This document shows positions 1-7,800 of a stretch of DNA of 14,565 nucleotides, in pieces. Origin of the DNA: JAXFQS01 sp051892815. GTDB lineage: Bacteria > Verrucomicrobiota > Kiritimatiellia > RFP12 > DVOR01. Every line of letters begins with the position of its first letter. The stretch's first letter is position 1. The position numbers and the translations under genes are program-made. The notes under the pieces were generated by a model. That model worked only from the letters and a program-made list of their open reading frames with translations, was not told the DNA's origin and did not search any database. The DNA lies in NCBI GenBank assembly GCA_051892815.1, contig JBJFGP010000135.1:1-14565 (forward strand), in the 5' to 3' direction.

Positions 1-231
1 CTCTCGGACGCCCAGCACAAAAACAGATACTATTCCATCTGGCTGGAGGAAGACAAGATCGCCCCGGAAAAGCGGCGCAAAGAGCACCAATTCAAAAGCG
101 GCAAGGGCCTCCGTTCCTGGACATTCCAACTCTCCGTCACCACATCCTCCTTCCGCATCGGGTTCGACTTTCCGGCGGGGTGCGAACTCGAAATCGGCCC
201 TCTGACTTTGACCCCCAAGACCAAGCGTTAG
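1..231 (+). CDS. 3' end of an unrecognised protein (partial)
   Basis: An open frame runs from the first base of the window to TAG at 229-231, giving the last 76 residues of a protein whose start lies outside. The piece begins with charged residues (around EEDKIAPEKRRKEH) and ends in alternating hydrophobic/polar strands (WTFQLSV, FRIGFDF, CELEIGPLTL), which looks like the end of a beta-sandwich domain. No catalytic motif is visible and I do not recognise the family. The next gene begins 2 nt after its stop codon, so the two are probably co-transcribed and translationally coupled. The frame has the same C-rich codon style as the gene behind it, which supports it being real coding sequence. Confidence 0.7.
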   Translation, partial: LSDAQHKNRYYSIWLEEDKIAPEKRRKEHQFKSGKGLRSWTFQLSVTTSSFRIGFDFPAGCELEIGPLTLTPKTKR

Positions 232-233
232 CA

Positions 234-1103
234 ATGCGCGCGGCGGGACTTCTCGCGCTTTTCGCGGCGGCGGCGCTTCACGCGCAAGTCTGGAACGGGT
301 TGGACCGTTCCGCCGAACGCGTCGTCGAAGGCGTGGCCCTTCCCGAAGCCCTCGCCATACCCGGTCTCGACACCTCAACCAGCCCCATTCGTTTTACCCT
401 GACCGACCCCGTCTCGGGACGCCGCGCGGGCCCTTATCCCTATCGACCCGGCACCGCGCTCGGCTCCTGGCGGCTTGTGGAGGCGGACGAAGAGGGCTTC
501 GCCCTGGGGCTGCCGTTTGCCCCGGCGGAAGCGCGCCTGCCGCGCCAAAACGGCATACTCATACCCGCCGTATCGAACCGTCCCGCGCGCCGTTTCGAAA
601 TCGAAACCCCGACCCTGACGCTCACCCTTCCGCCCCGCACCCGCGTCCTGCTGCTGCCCGCGAACCAGCCAACCATTCCCGCCGAACTCGACGCCCTCCG
701 CCAAGCCCTTGCCCGCACCGCCGCCATTCGAAACGACAATCTCGCCACCACCTACCGCACCGACCTGCCGCCCATCACCGTGCGCACCCCAAGCGGCGTT
801 TTCGCCCGCCCCCTCGTCGTCAAGCCCTCCCCCAAGCAGACCGAATCCGCCCGCCAAAACGCCGACTACTTCGCCCACCGCCGCCTCGACGACTTTTTCG
901 CCCGCCACGCCGCCAACTGCTCACGCGCGACCGGAGCGACCCTCAACCTCCGCCCCGCCCCGGGCCAATGGCTCCTCTTCGCCCAATCCCCCGACGCCCC
1001 CAAACGCTACTGGCTCGGCGTCCTGACCGTCCCCCCGCTCCACCACCTCCGCCTGACGCTCGACGCCGCCAACGCCCGCCCCTGGGACAACCTCTTTTTC
1101 TGA
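234..1103 (+). CDS. Small secreted protein of unknown function
   Basis: A 289-aa protein. I place the start at ATG 234, 2 nt after the upstream stop, because it opens directly into a signal peptide (MRAAGLLALFAAAALHAQ, likely cut after AHA or HAQ). An in-frame GTG at 180 would bury that signal behind 18 polar residues. There is no Shine-Dalgarno, so translation probably depends on coupling to the preceding gene. The mature part is Pro/Arg/Ala-rich with short beta-strand-like runs (FEIETPTLTLTL, RVLLLPA) and a helical stretch near residues 148-165. It carries a single Cys at about 228 in the mature part and ends in Phe-Phe. No domain is recognised. Codon use is strongly biased to C in third position. 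No T-run terminator follows. An exported or envelope role is inferred from the signal peptide only. Confidence 0.75.
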   Translation: MRAAGLLALFAAAALHAQVWNGLDRSAERVVEGVALPEALAIPGLDTSTSPIRFTLTDPVSGRRAGPYPYRPGTALGSWRLVEADEEGFALGLPFAPAEARLPRQNGILIPAVSNRPARRFEIETPTLTLTLPPRTRVLLLPANQPTIPAELDALRQALARTAAIRNDNLATTYRTDLPPITVRTPSGVFARPLVVKPSPKQTESARQNADYFAHRRLDDFFARHAANCSRATGATLNLRPAPGQWLLFAQSPDAPKRYWLGVLTVPPLHHLRLTLDAANARPWDNLFF

Positions 1104-1119
1104 CGCCCCCGCCCCGCGC

Positions 1120-1200
1120 AGATACCCACCTCCGGCCCCCCAAGATACCAACCGTTCCGGACCGGAGGTTGCCACAGCCGCCCCCGGACGGTACCAAACC
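1120..1200 (-). repeat. Intergenic hairpin repeat, copy A
   Basis: Read on the minus strand this stretch has imperfect units about 22-24 nt apart, each with a core like GGTTGGTAYC or GGTGGGTATC separated by G-rich spacers. It aligns with the copies at 9616-9705 and 13684-13770. CAACC (1149-1153) pairs with GGTTG (1167-1171), with TCCGG/CCGGA inside, so the units fold into small hairpins. It begins 17 nt after a stop codon. Function unknown. Confidence 0.6.
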
Positions 1201-1577
1201 CACATCCCCCATCCAACACACCTATTCCCCCGCCATAGCCCTTTATCCTTATTAAAGGGATCCCGACGCCGCCTGCCCCAAACTTGCCGCCGCCATCTTC
1301 CGCCCCAAGAGACACCCAGTCGCTATTGCCGCCCGCCTATCCCCCCGCCCCCTATACGCCAGTCCCGCCATTCGATACCCTCTCACCCCATCAACGTCAA
1401 CCTTTCAACCGTCGCAAAAGGGCCGTCAAACGCCACTTTTGCAACGCGTTTCAGTTGACTTCTTCACATTCCAGCACCGGAACAAACTCAAAAACAGGCG
1501 AAATCCCTTGAAAAACGGTCGATTTTGAGGCAAAACACCAACAATTGAAGATTTTTCGCCCAAACCGAAGAAATGTG
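1201..1577. other. Gene-free C-rich stretch with two inverted repeats
   Basis: No convincing gene is seen on either strand. From 1201 to about 1400 the + strand is rich in C and pyrimidine runs, and any open frame there is low-complexity Pro/Ser. Two inverted repeats stand out: CCCTTTA (1239-1245) with TAAAGGG (1253-1259), loop 7 nt; and GCAAAAG (1414-1420) with CTTTTGC (1436-1442), extended inside by GGC/GCC. Neither is followed by a T-run, so neither is a classical terminator. From about 1440 the sequence turns AT-richer toward the promoter at 1578. Confidence 0.5.
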
Positions 1578-1607
1578 TTGACAAGACGCTTTTTTTTTTG
1601 TTATGCT
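1578..1607 (+). promoter_or_regulatory. Strong sigma70-type promoter
   Basis: TTGACA (1578-1583), an 18-nt spacer containing a T-run, then TATGCT (1602-1607). The -35 is a perfect consensus. The predicted start is near 1614, giving a leader of about 170 nt before the gene at 1786. It is the obvious promoter for that single-gene unit. Confidence 0.7.
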
Positions 1608-1613
1608 GTCCCC

Positions 1614-1785
1614 GTTTTCGACGGCCAAGGTAGGTTTTCGGATCTCGTGTCCGGGCCTAGGTTTATCGGAACCGAGGGATGTTTCCCTATCGTGGCAGTC
1701 GAGTTTCGAAACGGTTCTCGGACTTCTCCCCACGGGTGTGGGGTCGATTCCGGGGATTAAACACTAACAACTAGGAGTTATCCTA
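1614..1785 (+). promoter_or_regulatory. Long structured 5' leader with sequestered ribosome binding site
   Basis: About 170 nt between the predicted transcription start and ATG 1786. It holds several inverted repeats: AGGGA/TCCCT around loop TGTT (1675-1688), the palindrome GTTTCGAAAC (1703-1712), and CCCCAC/GTGGGG around loop GGGT (1728-1743). The last one is TAGGA (1772-1776), loop GTTA, TCCTA (1781-1785). It places the Shine-Dalgarno AGGAG (1773-1777) in a hairpin ending one base before the start codon. I do not recognise a known riboswitch class. Control of translation by RNA structure, a protein or temperature is a reasonable inference, not shown. Confidence 0.5.
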
Positions 1786-2514
1786 ATGAAGAAATTCACC
1801 GTGTTTGCGTTCGCGGCTCTCGTCGCATGCGGCGCTTTCGCCCAGTGCACTCCCGATCCTGCGGATCCTGTCGAGGCTGCCGCTGTTTACAACTTCAAGT
1901 TCTCCGGCAAGACCACCGCGGGTTACATCTCCAAGGTCAGCACTGGCACCATCTGCCAGCCTGGTGAGGACACTCTCGTCATCCGCGTTCCCGGCACCAT
2001 CGCCGGCGCTGGCGTGATTGCTACCTGCGACCCCCTCTGCGAGGATGCGCTCACCGCTCCGACCATCGCCCTCTACTGGACGACCAAGGCCGTCAAGCAG
2101 GAAGTCACCCCTTCCGTCACCTGGACCTTCCTCAATGTCATCGGCAAGAAGAAAGCCGATGCTGAGGCTGCGTTCGTGTGGGATGGCGGCGATTTCGTCG
2201 AAACCGCTCAGACCATCACCAGCGTCAGCTTCGCCGCTCTCGGCAAGTTCGATGCCAAGAAGGGTCTCTATACCTCCTTCTCCGGCAACTTCGCTGGTAC
2301 GCTCTCCGCTTCGGTCTACCTCTCCAAGGATGGTTGCACCGCGGCTGAGTCTCAGGTCTGGAAGTGCGATGACCTCACGACCCTCGTCGACAGCGACACC
2401 GTTGTCTACGGCACCTGGTCGCTGAAGTACAACTCCTCCGCCTCCAAGAAGGCCGCCAAGGACCTCGAGGGCACGGTTGAGAAGCTTCTCCCTGCCTATG
2501 TCGAGTTCCTCTAA
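1786..2514 (+). CDS. Exported cysteine-containing protein, likely highly expressed
   Basis: A 242-aa protein with a clear signal peptide (MKKFTVFAFAALVACGAFA). Either signal peptidase I cuts after AFA, or LVAC acts as a lipobox; both fit. The mature chain has six Cys (after AFAQ; in TIC, ATC, PLC, DGC and WKC), an even number that could form three disulfides. It is otherwise beta-rich with repeated Thr/Ser/Val strands, as in YNFKFSG and YGTWSLKYNSS. No enzyme motif is seen and I cannot name a family. It may be a surface or matrix protein. Codon choice is narrow (AAG over AAA for Lys, CTC for Leu, ATC, ACC), unlike neighbouring genes, which with its own strong promoter, leader and terminator suggests high expression. 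AGGAG lies 8 nt upstream, in a hairpin. Confidence 0.85.
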   Translation: MKKFTVFAFAALVACGAFAQCTPDPADPVEAAAVYNFKFSGKTTAGYISKVSTGTICQPGEDTLVIRVPGTIAGAGVIATCDPLCEDALTAPTIALYWTTKAVKQEVTPSVTWTFLNVIGKKKADAEAAFVWDGGDFVETAQTITSVSFAALGKFDAKKGLYTSFSGNFAGTLSASVYLSKDGCTAAESQVWKCDDLTTLVDSDTVVYGTWSLKYNSSASKKAAKDLEGTVEKLLPAYVEFL

Positions 2515-2539
2515 TCCGACAGTTTAGGCTGTAAATCCG

Positions 2540-2576
2540 AAAAGAGGGCGGCTCACTTGATGTGCCGCCCTCTTTT
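2540..2576. terminator. Strong bidirectional intrinsic terminator
   Basis: AAAAGAGGGCGGC (2540-2552), an 11-nt loop, then GCCGCCCTCTTTT (2564-2576): a perfect 13-bp stem whose A4/T4 ends let it act on either strand. It ends the unit starting at 1578. Its symmetry also suits a convergent gene on the minus strand, now represented only by the relic at 2575-2685. Confidence 0.85.
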
Positions 2577-2685
2577 ACATTATAAGGTTGGAGGGCACGC
2601 CGATAGTCGCCGGTTCCGGCAACACAGGATTCCTGTTCAACCGGATGGTGATTAGATTGCTCTTGGGTGAAAGGCAGGATTCCAA
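2575..2685 (-). pseudogene. Relic of the 3' end of a PEP-CTERM gene
   Basis: On the minus strand an open frame reads SNLITIRLNRNPVLPEPATIG and then VPSNLIM and a TAA stop. The PEPATIG codons are at 2599-2619. PEPATIG is the core of the PEP-CTERM sorting signal, which is normally followed by a transmembrane helix and an Arg cluster before the stop. Both are missing here, in this and the other two frames. Upstream in this frame is an 8-base C run (2686-2693 on the + strand), a likely frameshift site, and no good protein beyond it. I read it as a decayed gene end lying convergent to the gene at 1786. The motif is short, so chance cannot be fully excluded. Confidence 0.45.
2610..2644. repeat. Inverted repeat within the relic
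   Basis: CCGGTT (2610-2615) pairs with AACCGG (2639-2644), with a second pair ACAGGA (2624-2629) and TCCTGT (2631-2636) inside. No T-run follows. It overlaps the codons of the PEP-CTERM relic and lies about 105 bp upstream of the -35 at 2749. It may be chance or an operator-like site. Confidence 0.3.
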
Positions 2686-2748
2686 CCCCCCCCGGCAAGT
2701 GGTCGAGACTAGATTCTGAAATCGCCTTGCAAAAGTAGTAGGATGGCA

Positions 2749-2777
2749 TTGACATTGCCCGAAGAAAGTGGCATAAT
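2749..2777 (+). promoter_or_regulatory. Sigma70-type promoter for the 2919-9357 operon
   Basis: TTGACA (2749-2754), a 17-nt spacer, then CATAAT (2772-2777): five of six consensus bases at -10 and a perfect -35. The predicted start is near 2784, giving a leader of about 135 nt before the start codon at 2919. No other gene lies between. Confidence 0.65.
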
Positions 2778-2918
2778 GCAACCTCCTTCGTTGGGGTGGA
2801 GTTTATCGCGTCCAGGCAACTGAACGGGCGTGTCGGCGGGTCGTTTGCCACTCGACGATCCGGTTGGGTTCAGAAGGACGGTTGGACTAGCGTGGGGATT
2901 GTTTTCGGAAGTCAGAGG

Positions 2919-4118
2919 ATGAGTACCCAGTCTATGAATCGGATGTTTGGAAAGTCGGTCGCGGGACTGGCTCTTTGCCTGACTTTGCCCTTTTCGGGAT
3001 GCGGGAAGGGCGGCGAGAAGCAGGAAGCGTTCGACCCGGCGTGGACGAATCGCCCGGCGGGTGTCGCAGCCGCCGAGGTTGACCGCCCGTTGACCAATTT
3101 GGCGCCCGAAGAGGTGGTGGTCTGCGTCAATGGTCATCTACTCCGCCGCAAGGACTTTGACATTGGGCTGGCGATGTATCGGCGTATCTACGAGATGCGC
3201 CGGAACAAGGCGGTCGGAGCAGTCGGCGATTCGGCGCTTGAGTCGCAGGTTCAGCGCAGCCGTCCATCGGTCGTCAGCGACTTCATCCGCCAGGCGATTA
3301 TGGCCGACGAGGCCAAGCGGTTGGGGGTCGAGTTGAAGCCCGAGACCCTTGCGCGCTATGAGAAGAATATTGCCGAGACGCTCCGGCGTCCGGGAAAGAG
3401 TCTCGACGAACTCGCCGAGGAGATGGGCGGCGAGGCGGGAATCCATTTCAAGGATTTGATTCGCTCGCAGGCGCTCAATGACGATTTGAGGGCGGTTGCC
3501 GCAAAGGGAAGCCTTGAGGTGACGGAAAAGGATTTGGACGAGGGGGTCGCGCGGCTGGAGGCGTTCAACCAGCGGGCGGCGGCGTCGAACGCGGTGATGC
3601 GCAAGTTGGCGTTCAAGGCTTGGGACGCGCTCACGGCCGGGTCGAATATCGTCGAGGTAGCGCGGGCCTACTCGCCGCTCGACCCGGAACAGGGCAGTCG
3701 CTGGGATGCCTTCGCGGTGGAGGATTTGGATGTGCCGGCGTTGCGCCAATGGGTCTTGTCGCACAAGCCGGGCGACTTCAGCCTGCCGATGGAGCTGGAC
3801 GACCGCATCAGCGTGGTGAAGTTGGAGAAGATTGTCCGCGGCGAGGATTTGCAGGACGGGCTGACCTATGTGCTGACGCGGGTAGCTTTCCCCATTTACG
3901 AGTCGGCGGAGATTCCCGCCTCGCGCGAGGAGTTGCGCGAAGTCATCTACAAGCGGCGCACTCTGAAGTTCCATCAGACCTTCGCCAAGCAGCTCTTCGA
4001 CCAAGCGGTAGTCTACTACCCCAACGGCACCAACCTCTTTCCCAAGCCTAAACGCCAGGAGCGCAGGATCCGGCGCAACCTCCAACCCAAGGCCCAGCCC
4101 GATGCGAAGACGAACTGA
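2919..4118 (+). CDS. SurA/parvulin-like peptidyl-prolyl isomerase lipoprotein (putative)
   Basis: A 399-aa protein. ATG 2919 is preferred because GGAAG lies 7 nt upstream; the open frame extends back to a GTG at 2796 with no usable signal, and ATG 2934 or 2943 would also keep the signal peptide. Residues 9-28 form a lipoprotein signal ending FSGC, so Cys28 is probably lipidated and the protein sits on a membrane outside the cytoplasm. EEVVVCVNGHLLRRKDF followed by long helices resembles the SurA N-terminal chaperone region. Residues about 225-305 look like a divergent parvulin domain (AYSPLDPEQGSRWDAF, then a helix, then ISVVKLEKIV). The typical active-site pattern is weak, so it may be a chaperone without isomerase activity. 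The tail is basic. It is first in an operon with the two following genes. Codons are G-rich, unlike the last gene of the operon. Confidence 0.7.
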   Translation: MSTQSMNRMFGKSVAGLALCLTLPFSGCGKGGEKQEAFDPAWTNRPAGVAAAEVDRPLTNLAPEEVVVCVNGHLLRRKDFDIGLAMYRRIYEMRRNKAVGAVGDSALESQVQRSRPSVVSDFIRQAIMADEAKRLGVELKPETLARYEKNIAETLRRPGKSLDELAEEMGGEAGIHFKDLIRSQALNDDLRAVAAKGSLEVTEKDLDEGVARLEAFNQRAAASNAVMRKLAFKAWDALTAGSNIVEVARAYSPLDPEQGSRWDAFAVEDLDVPALRQWVLSHKPGDFSLPMELDDRISVVKLEKIVRGEDLQDGLTYVLTRVAFPIYESAEIPASREELREVIYKRRTLKFHQTFAKQLFDQAVVYYPNGTNLFPKPKRQERRIRRNLQPKAQPDAKTN

Positions 4119-4860
4119 GCGGACACTTATCCTGGCGCTCGCCGTGGCAATCGGAGCAGGCGGTGCCTTGGGCGGATGGCTCTGGTGGCGTACCGCGAGG
4201 CCTGAACCCGCGCAAGCGGAATCGGCACGCGCCCCTACGGCGCGGTCGGCGGATGCGCAGCCTTCAGGCGCCCAGATTGGCGACAAGACGGCCAAGGGAA
4301 AGGCACCCAAGACGGTCTCGGGCGTCCAGGTCGAGGAGCCGGTCTTTACCGCCGAGGAGCGGCAGTTGCTGCAATCCCTCCAACAGGCGCTCGACGACGA
4401 AAATTGCGCCAAGGTGCTCGCGCTGGCTAAGGATTTGGCCCTGTACGCCAATCGCGAAGTGCGGGCAAAACTCCCCGAAGCGCTGGGGTGGTTCGGCCCC
4501 AAGGCTCTCGTCCAGTTGACCAATCTCCTCTTCGACCCCGACAAGGAGATCGCCGCAGCAGCCGTCGAACAATGGAAGAATGCGCTCAACCAGATCGAAG
4601 ACGCGAACCTCAAGGCGCAGGTCATGGAATCCGGTCTGCTGGCGATTACCGACGAGGAGGCCTTGGGCGATTTGATGATGGAGCTCAACGACCTTTCCAA
4701 CTCCCAGCAGATGGCCATCCTGCTCAAACTGCTCGAACAGGGCGACAACCTCCCCGCGCAGAATGCCGCCAAAGACCAATACCTTTTCCTCACCGGCGAC
4801 GATTACTCCGGAACCAAGGCAGCCGAGTCCTGGCTCAAGGAGAATCCCGACGAGGAATAG
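4102..4860 (+). CDS. Membrane-anchored alpha-helical (HEAT-like) repeat protein
   Basis: A 252-aa protein starting at ATG 4102, 17 nt inside the end of the previous gene, so the two are probably translationally coupled. Residues 8-29 (LILALAVAIGAGGALGGWLWW) form one membrane helix after MRRRTER, the arrangement of an N-terminal anchor with the rest outside. A low-complexity linker rich in Ala, Pro and Lys runs to about residue 80. The rest is nearly all helices in pairs (EERQLLQSLQQALDD, REVRAKLPEALGWFG, KALVQLTNLLFDPD, KEIAAAAVEQWKNAL), like HEAT or similar repeats, suggesting a protein-binding scaffold. It ends with an acidic tail. No enzyme motif. Its place between a chaperone-like lipoprotein and a thioredoxin-domain protein suggests that it docks one of them. 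Function is inferred only. Confidence 0.7.
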   Translation: MRRRTERTLILALAVAIGAGGALGGWLWWRTARPEPAQAESARAPTARSADAQPSGAQIGDKTAKGKAPKTVSGVQVEEPVFTAEERQLLQSLQQALDDENCAKVLALAKDLALYANREVRAKLPEALGWFGPKALVQLTNLLFDPDKEIAAAAVEQWKNALNQIEDANLKAQVMESGLLAITDEEALGDLMMELNDLSNSQQMAILLKLLEQGDNLPAQNAAKDQYLFLTGDDYSGTKAAESWLKENPDEE

Positions 4861-4879
4861 ACCTCCAACCCAAACCATG

Positions 4880-4885
4880 AGGTGA
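4880..4885 (+). promoter_or_regulatory. Ribosome binding site that sets the start at 4891
   Basis: AGGTGA lies 5 nt upstream of ATG 4891. An in-frame GTG at 4882 falls inside this site and would add only three residues, so ATG 4891 is the better start. Confidence 0.6.
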
Positions 4886-4890
4886 ACCAC

Positions 4891-7800
4891 ATGAATCCGC
4901 TCAAACGAATACTCGCCAGCCTCGCGCTGGTCTTCGGGTTCGCTTCCGCCGGCCTCGCGCTGACTGAAGCGGAAAAGGACGACTATGTCCTGCGCGTGCG
5001 AGACGCCGCCGACCAGCCCGTCCGCCCAGGTGTGTGGCACGCTAGCCTTGACAAGTGCCGTGCCTACGCCGATGCCAACAAACTGCCGCTCGTCGCGGTC
5101 TGGAGCAACAAGGGTTGCGGTCACTGCAAATCCCTCAATCTCATCATCGGTACTGACTCCTTCACCAACCGGATAGCCCAGACAGGCATCGTCTTCTGCT
5201 ACATCAAGAGCACTGATGCCAAGGGTGCCCAGAACGGCACCTGGTACAATTGGGTCTACAAGCAGGGCGTGCAGACCCAATTCCCGCTCGTCCGCTTCTA
5301 CTGGAACCAGTTCAAAAACCCCAGCGACAGCAGCCACTACACCGTCGGTGATTCGTTGCGCGGAGCCAAGACCGGGACTACAGGCGAGAACAATGTCTAT
5401 AACAACATTCTCGCCGCCTTCCCGGGCTTCGACCCGACCTCCTACAGCGGCGGCTCCTTCGCCGTCGGGAACCTTCCCGGAGCGCGGCTGGAAGCCCAGA
5501 TTGGGTCGACCACCAATGTCGCCATCCCCTTCCTCCGCGACCAGTCCATCGCCAATGTCGCCGCAACCAACACCCTGAAGGTTGCCTTCCAGTCGGGTAC
5601 TGCCATCGTGACTCGCGAGTTCCAGTTTACCTGGGATGTCGGCCAGACCAACCAGAGCGTCAACCTCCCGCTCGTCTGGGGAACCGATGCGGACAACAGC
5701 ACACTCTCCATTCCGCCATCCCTGGTCAACCGCGTGGTACAGGCTGAGAGCACCATTGACTTGACCCTCCTCGACGATGAGGGGAAGACCGTCGAAGAGT
5801 CCGCCATCACCCTCGTCGATATTCCCAATTCCTCCTCAAACCCCTTGTGGATTGGCGAGCGCACCGCCGAAACCCTCCAGGCCGGCGAGTGGACTATGGA
5901 CTTGGAAGTTGCCAAGGCCCGCACCGCCGCGCAAGCAGGCAAAGCCTATACGCTGGCGATGGTGACCGGCTCCCTCTGGTGCCCCAACTGCAAAGGCGCG
6001 GACGCCAGCCTGCTCGCCTCCGACGAGTTCAAAGCCTGGGCCGTGGAGAACAATGTGGCGCTGGTCCAGATCGACACCTCCCGCGTCGATACCAGCAGCC
6101 GTCCCTGGAAACCCGTTCCCTTGCCGACCTTGCTCCGTCCGGGCGTCACCAACGGCGTCAGCGGACTGGGCTACCTGACCCGCAAGATGGCCGACCTCGA
6201 CCAGGCGGAGCAGATTGCCCAGCGCAATGTCGAACTGACCTACAAAACTTGGCTGGTCGACAACTCCACCAAAGACCGCCTCGGGAATCCGACCTTCCTG
6301 CTGCTGCGCAAGGACGGCACCGTCGCCGGGCGATTGAACCCTCTTGAAGACTCTGACAAGACCTTCCCGGTCGCCAACAACATCGCCCGCCTGAACGACC
6401 TCCTGCTGCTGGCGGACGAAGCGGACGAAGAGGTAAACTCCTACCTCCAGACCACCACCGCGACCGCCTCCTTCTCCAAATCTGCCGCGGGCTCGGTCAA
6501 CATCAACGATGCGGCGGACTGCTTCAAACTGGCCAATATCACCGGCGGTGTCAACTACGAAATCGGCGCGTCTACCCTTTCGACGAATACGCCCGTCACA
6601 CGCACGGTCGTCCTGGTCTCAGGCGGCGTCCAGACCACCTTGGTCTCGGGCGGCGGGAACGGCCCCCTGCCCTTCTCGCCGACTGCTGCCGACGCGGACT
6701 ACTACCTGATTGTCAAGCCGGACACCGATAAACTCAACCAGGCCATCGAAGCCGGAGAGGGCACAACTGTCGCCTACAACTTCCCGCTGGAGGTCGGCGT
6801 CGTGACCCCGTCCGAGACGAAAGGGAGCATCGAACTGGATCCCGACGGGCTCGACAACCTGCGTATCCATATCGAGGACGGTCAGCGCTACCGCTTCGCC
6901 TTCCTCGACGGGCTGGATGTCCGCTGGTATATCCCGGACGGGCTCGACTTGAACCACGACGAACTGGATCCTGAGTTCTACATCGCGAACGGCACCGGAG
7001 AGTTCAGGCTCTCCGCCACAGCCAAGGGCACGCTGGTGTTCCAACTCTGGAAGCCGGGTCAAATCGAACTGGGCGCCATCCCCGGAAAGGTCGCCGAGAA
7101 TGCCGGCTCCTTCACGATTCCGTTCATCCGCACGGGCGGTCTCTCGGGCACGGTGAAGGCCACGCTCGCCTACGATGGCGCGGCGGTGACGAACAGCCGA
7201 ATCGAGAAGGTCGAGCCCCTGGAGTTGACCTGGACCGAGGGCGAGACTATCACGAACCTGGTGACGGTCACGCTCAAGAACGACCTCATCTATGTGGGCG
7301 AGGATGCGCTCTCGTTCTCCCTTGCCCTGGAGGAAAGTCTGACCCAGAACAAGGTCGAGCCCTTCTCCGTCATCATCACGGAAGATGACCAGCCGATTGT
7401 CGGCAAGTTGCGCTTCGCCGAGACCGATCTCTACGCCCGAGAGGAGACCAGCCTCTCGATTGGCGTTGATCGCATTGACGGGGCTTCGACCGCTGTGTCG
7501 ACGACCTTCAAACTCGACTACGGCACCATTGCCCCCGAGACCCTTGCGTGGGACAACAACGACCGGGTCCACCTCAAGAGCGCGACCCTCTCGCTGCCGT
7601 CCTTGAAGGATTGCCCGAAAGCGCTGGTGACGGCGACCTTGGTTCCCTCCGGTATTCAGGCTGCCAGGGGCGGAGATAAATTGACCGTGCACCTGATCGC
7701 GACGGATGCCCCCGCCTTCGAGGCCGACGTGGTTGCCATCGCCAAGACGCAATACGAGGCGCTGAACGAATCCATCGCGTTGAAGGACACCCAAGGCGGC

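Noticed and set aside
1239..1259. CCCTTTA/TAAAGGG hairpin as terminator of the 234-1103 gene
   Set aside because: No T-run follows on either strand and it lies 135 nt after the stop codon.
3138..4793. Long minus-strand open frame (551 codons)
   Set aside because: It mirrors the two + strand genes that carry a lipoprotein signal, overlap coupling and domain matches. Long antisense frames are common in GC-rich genes.
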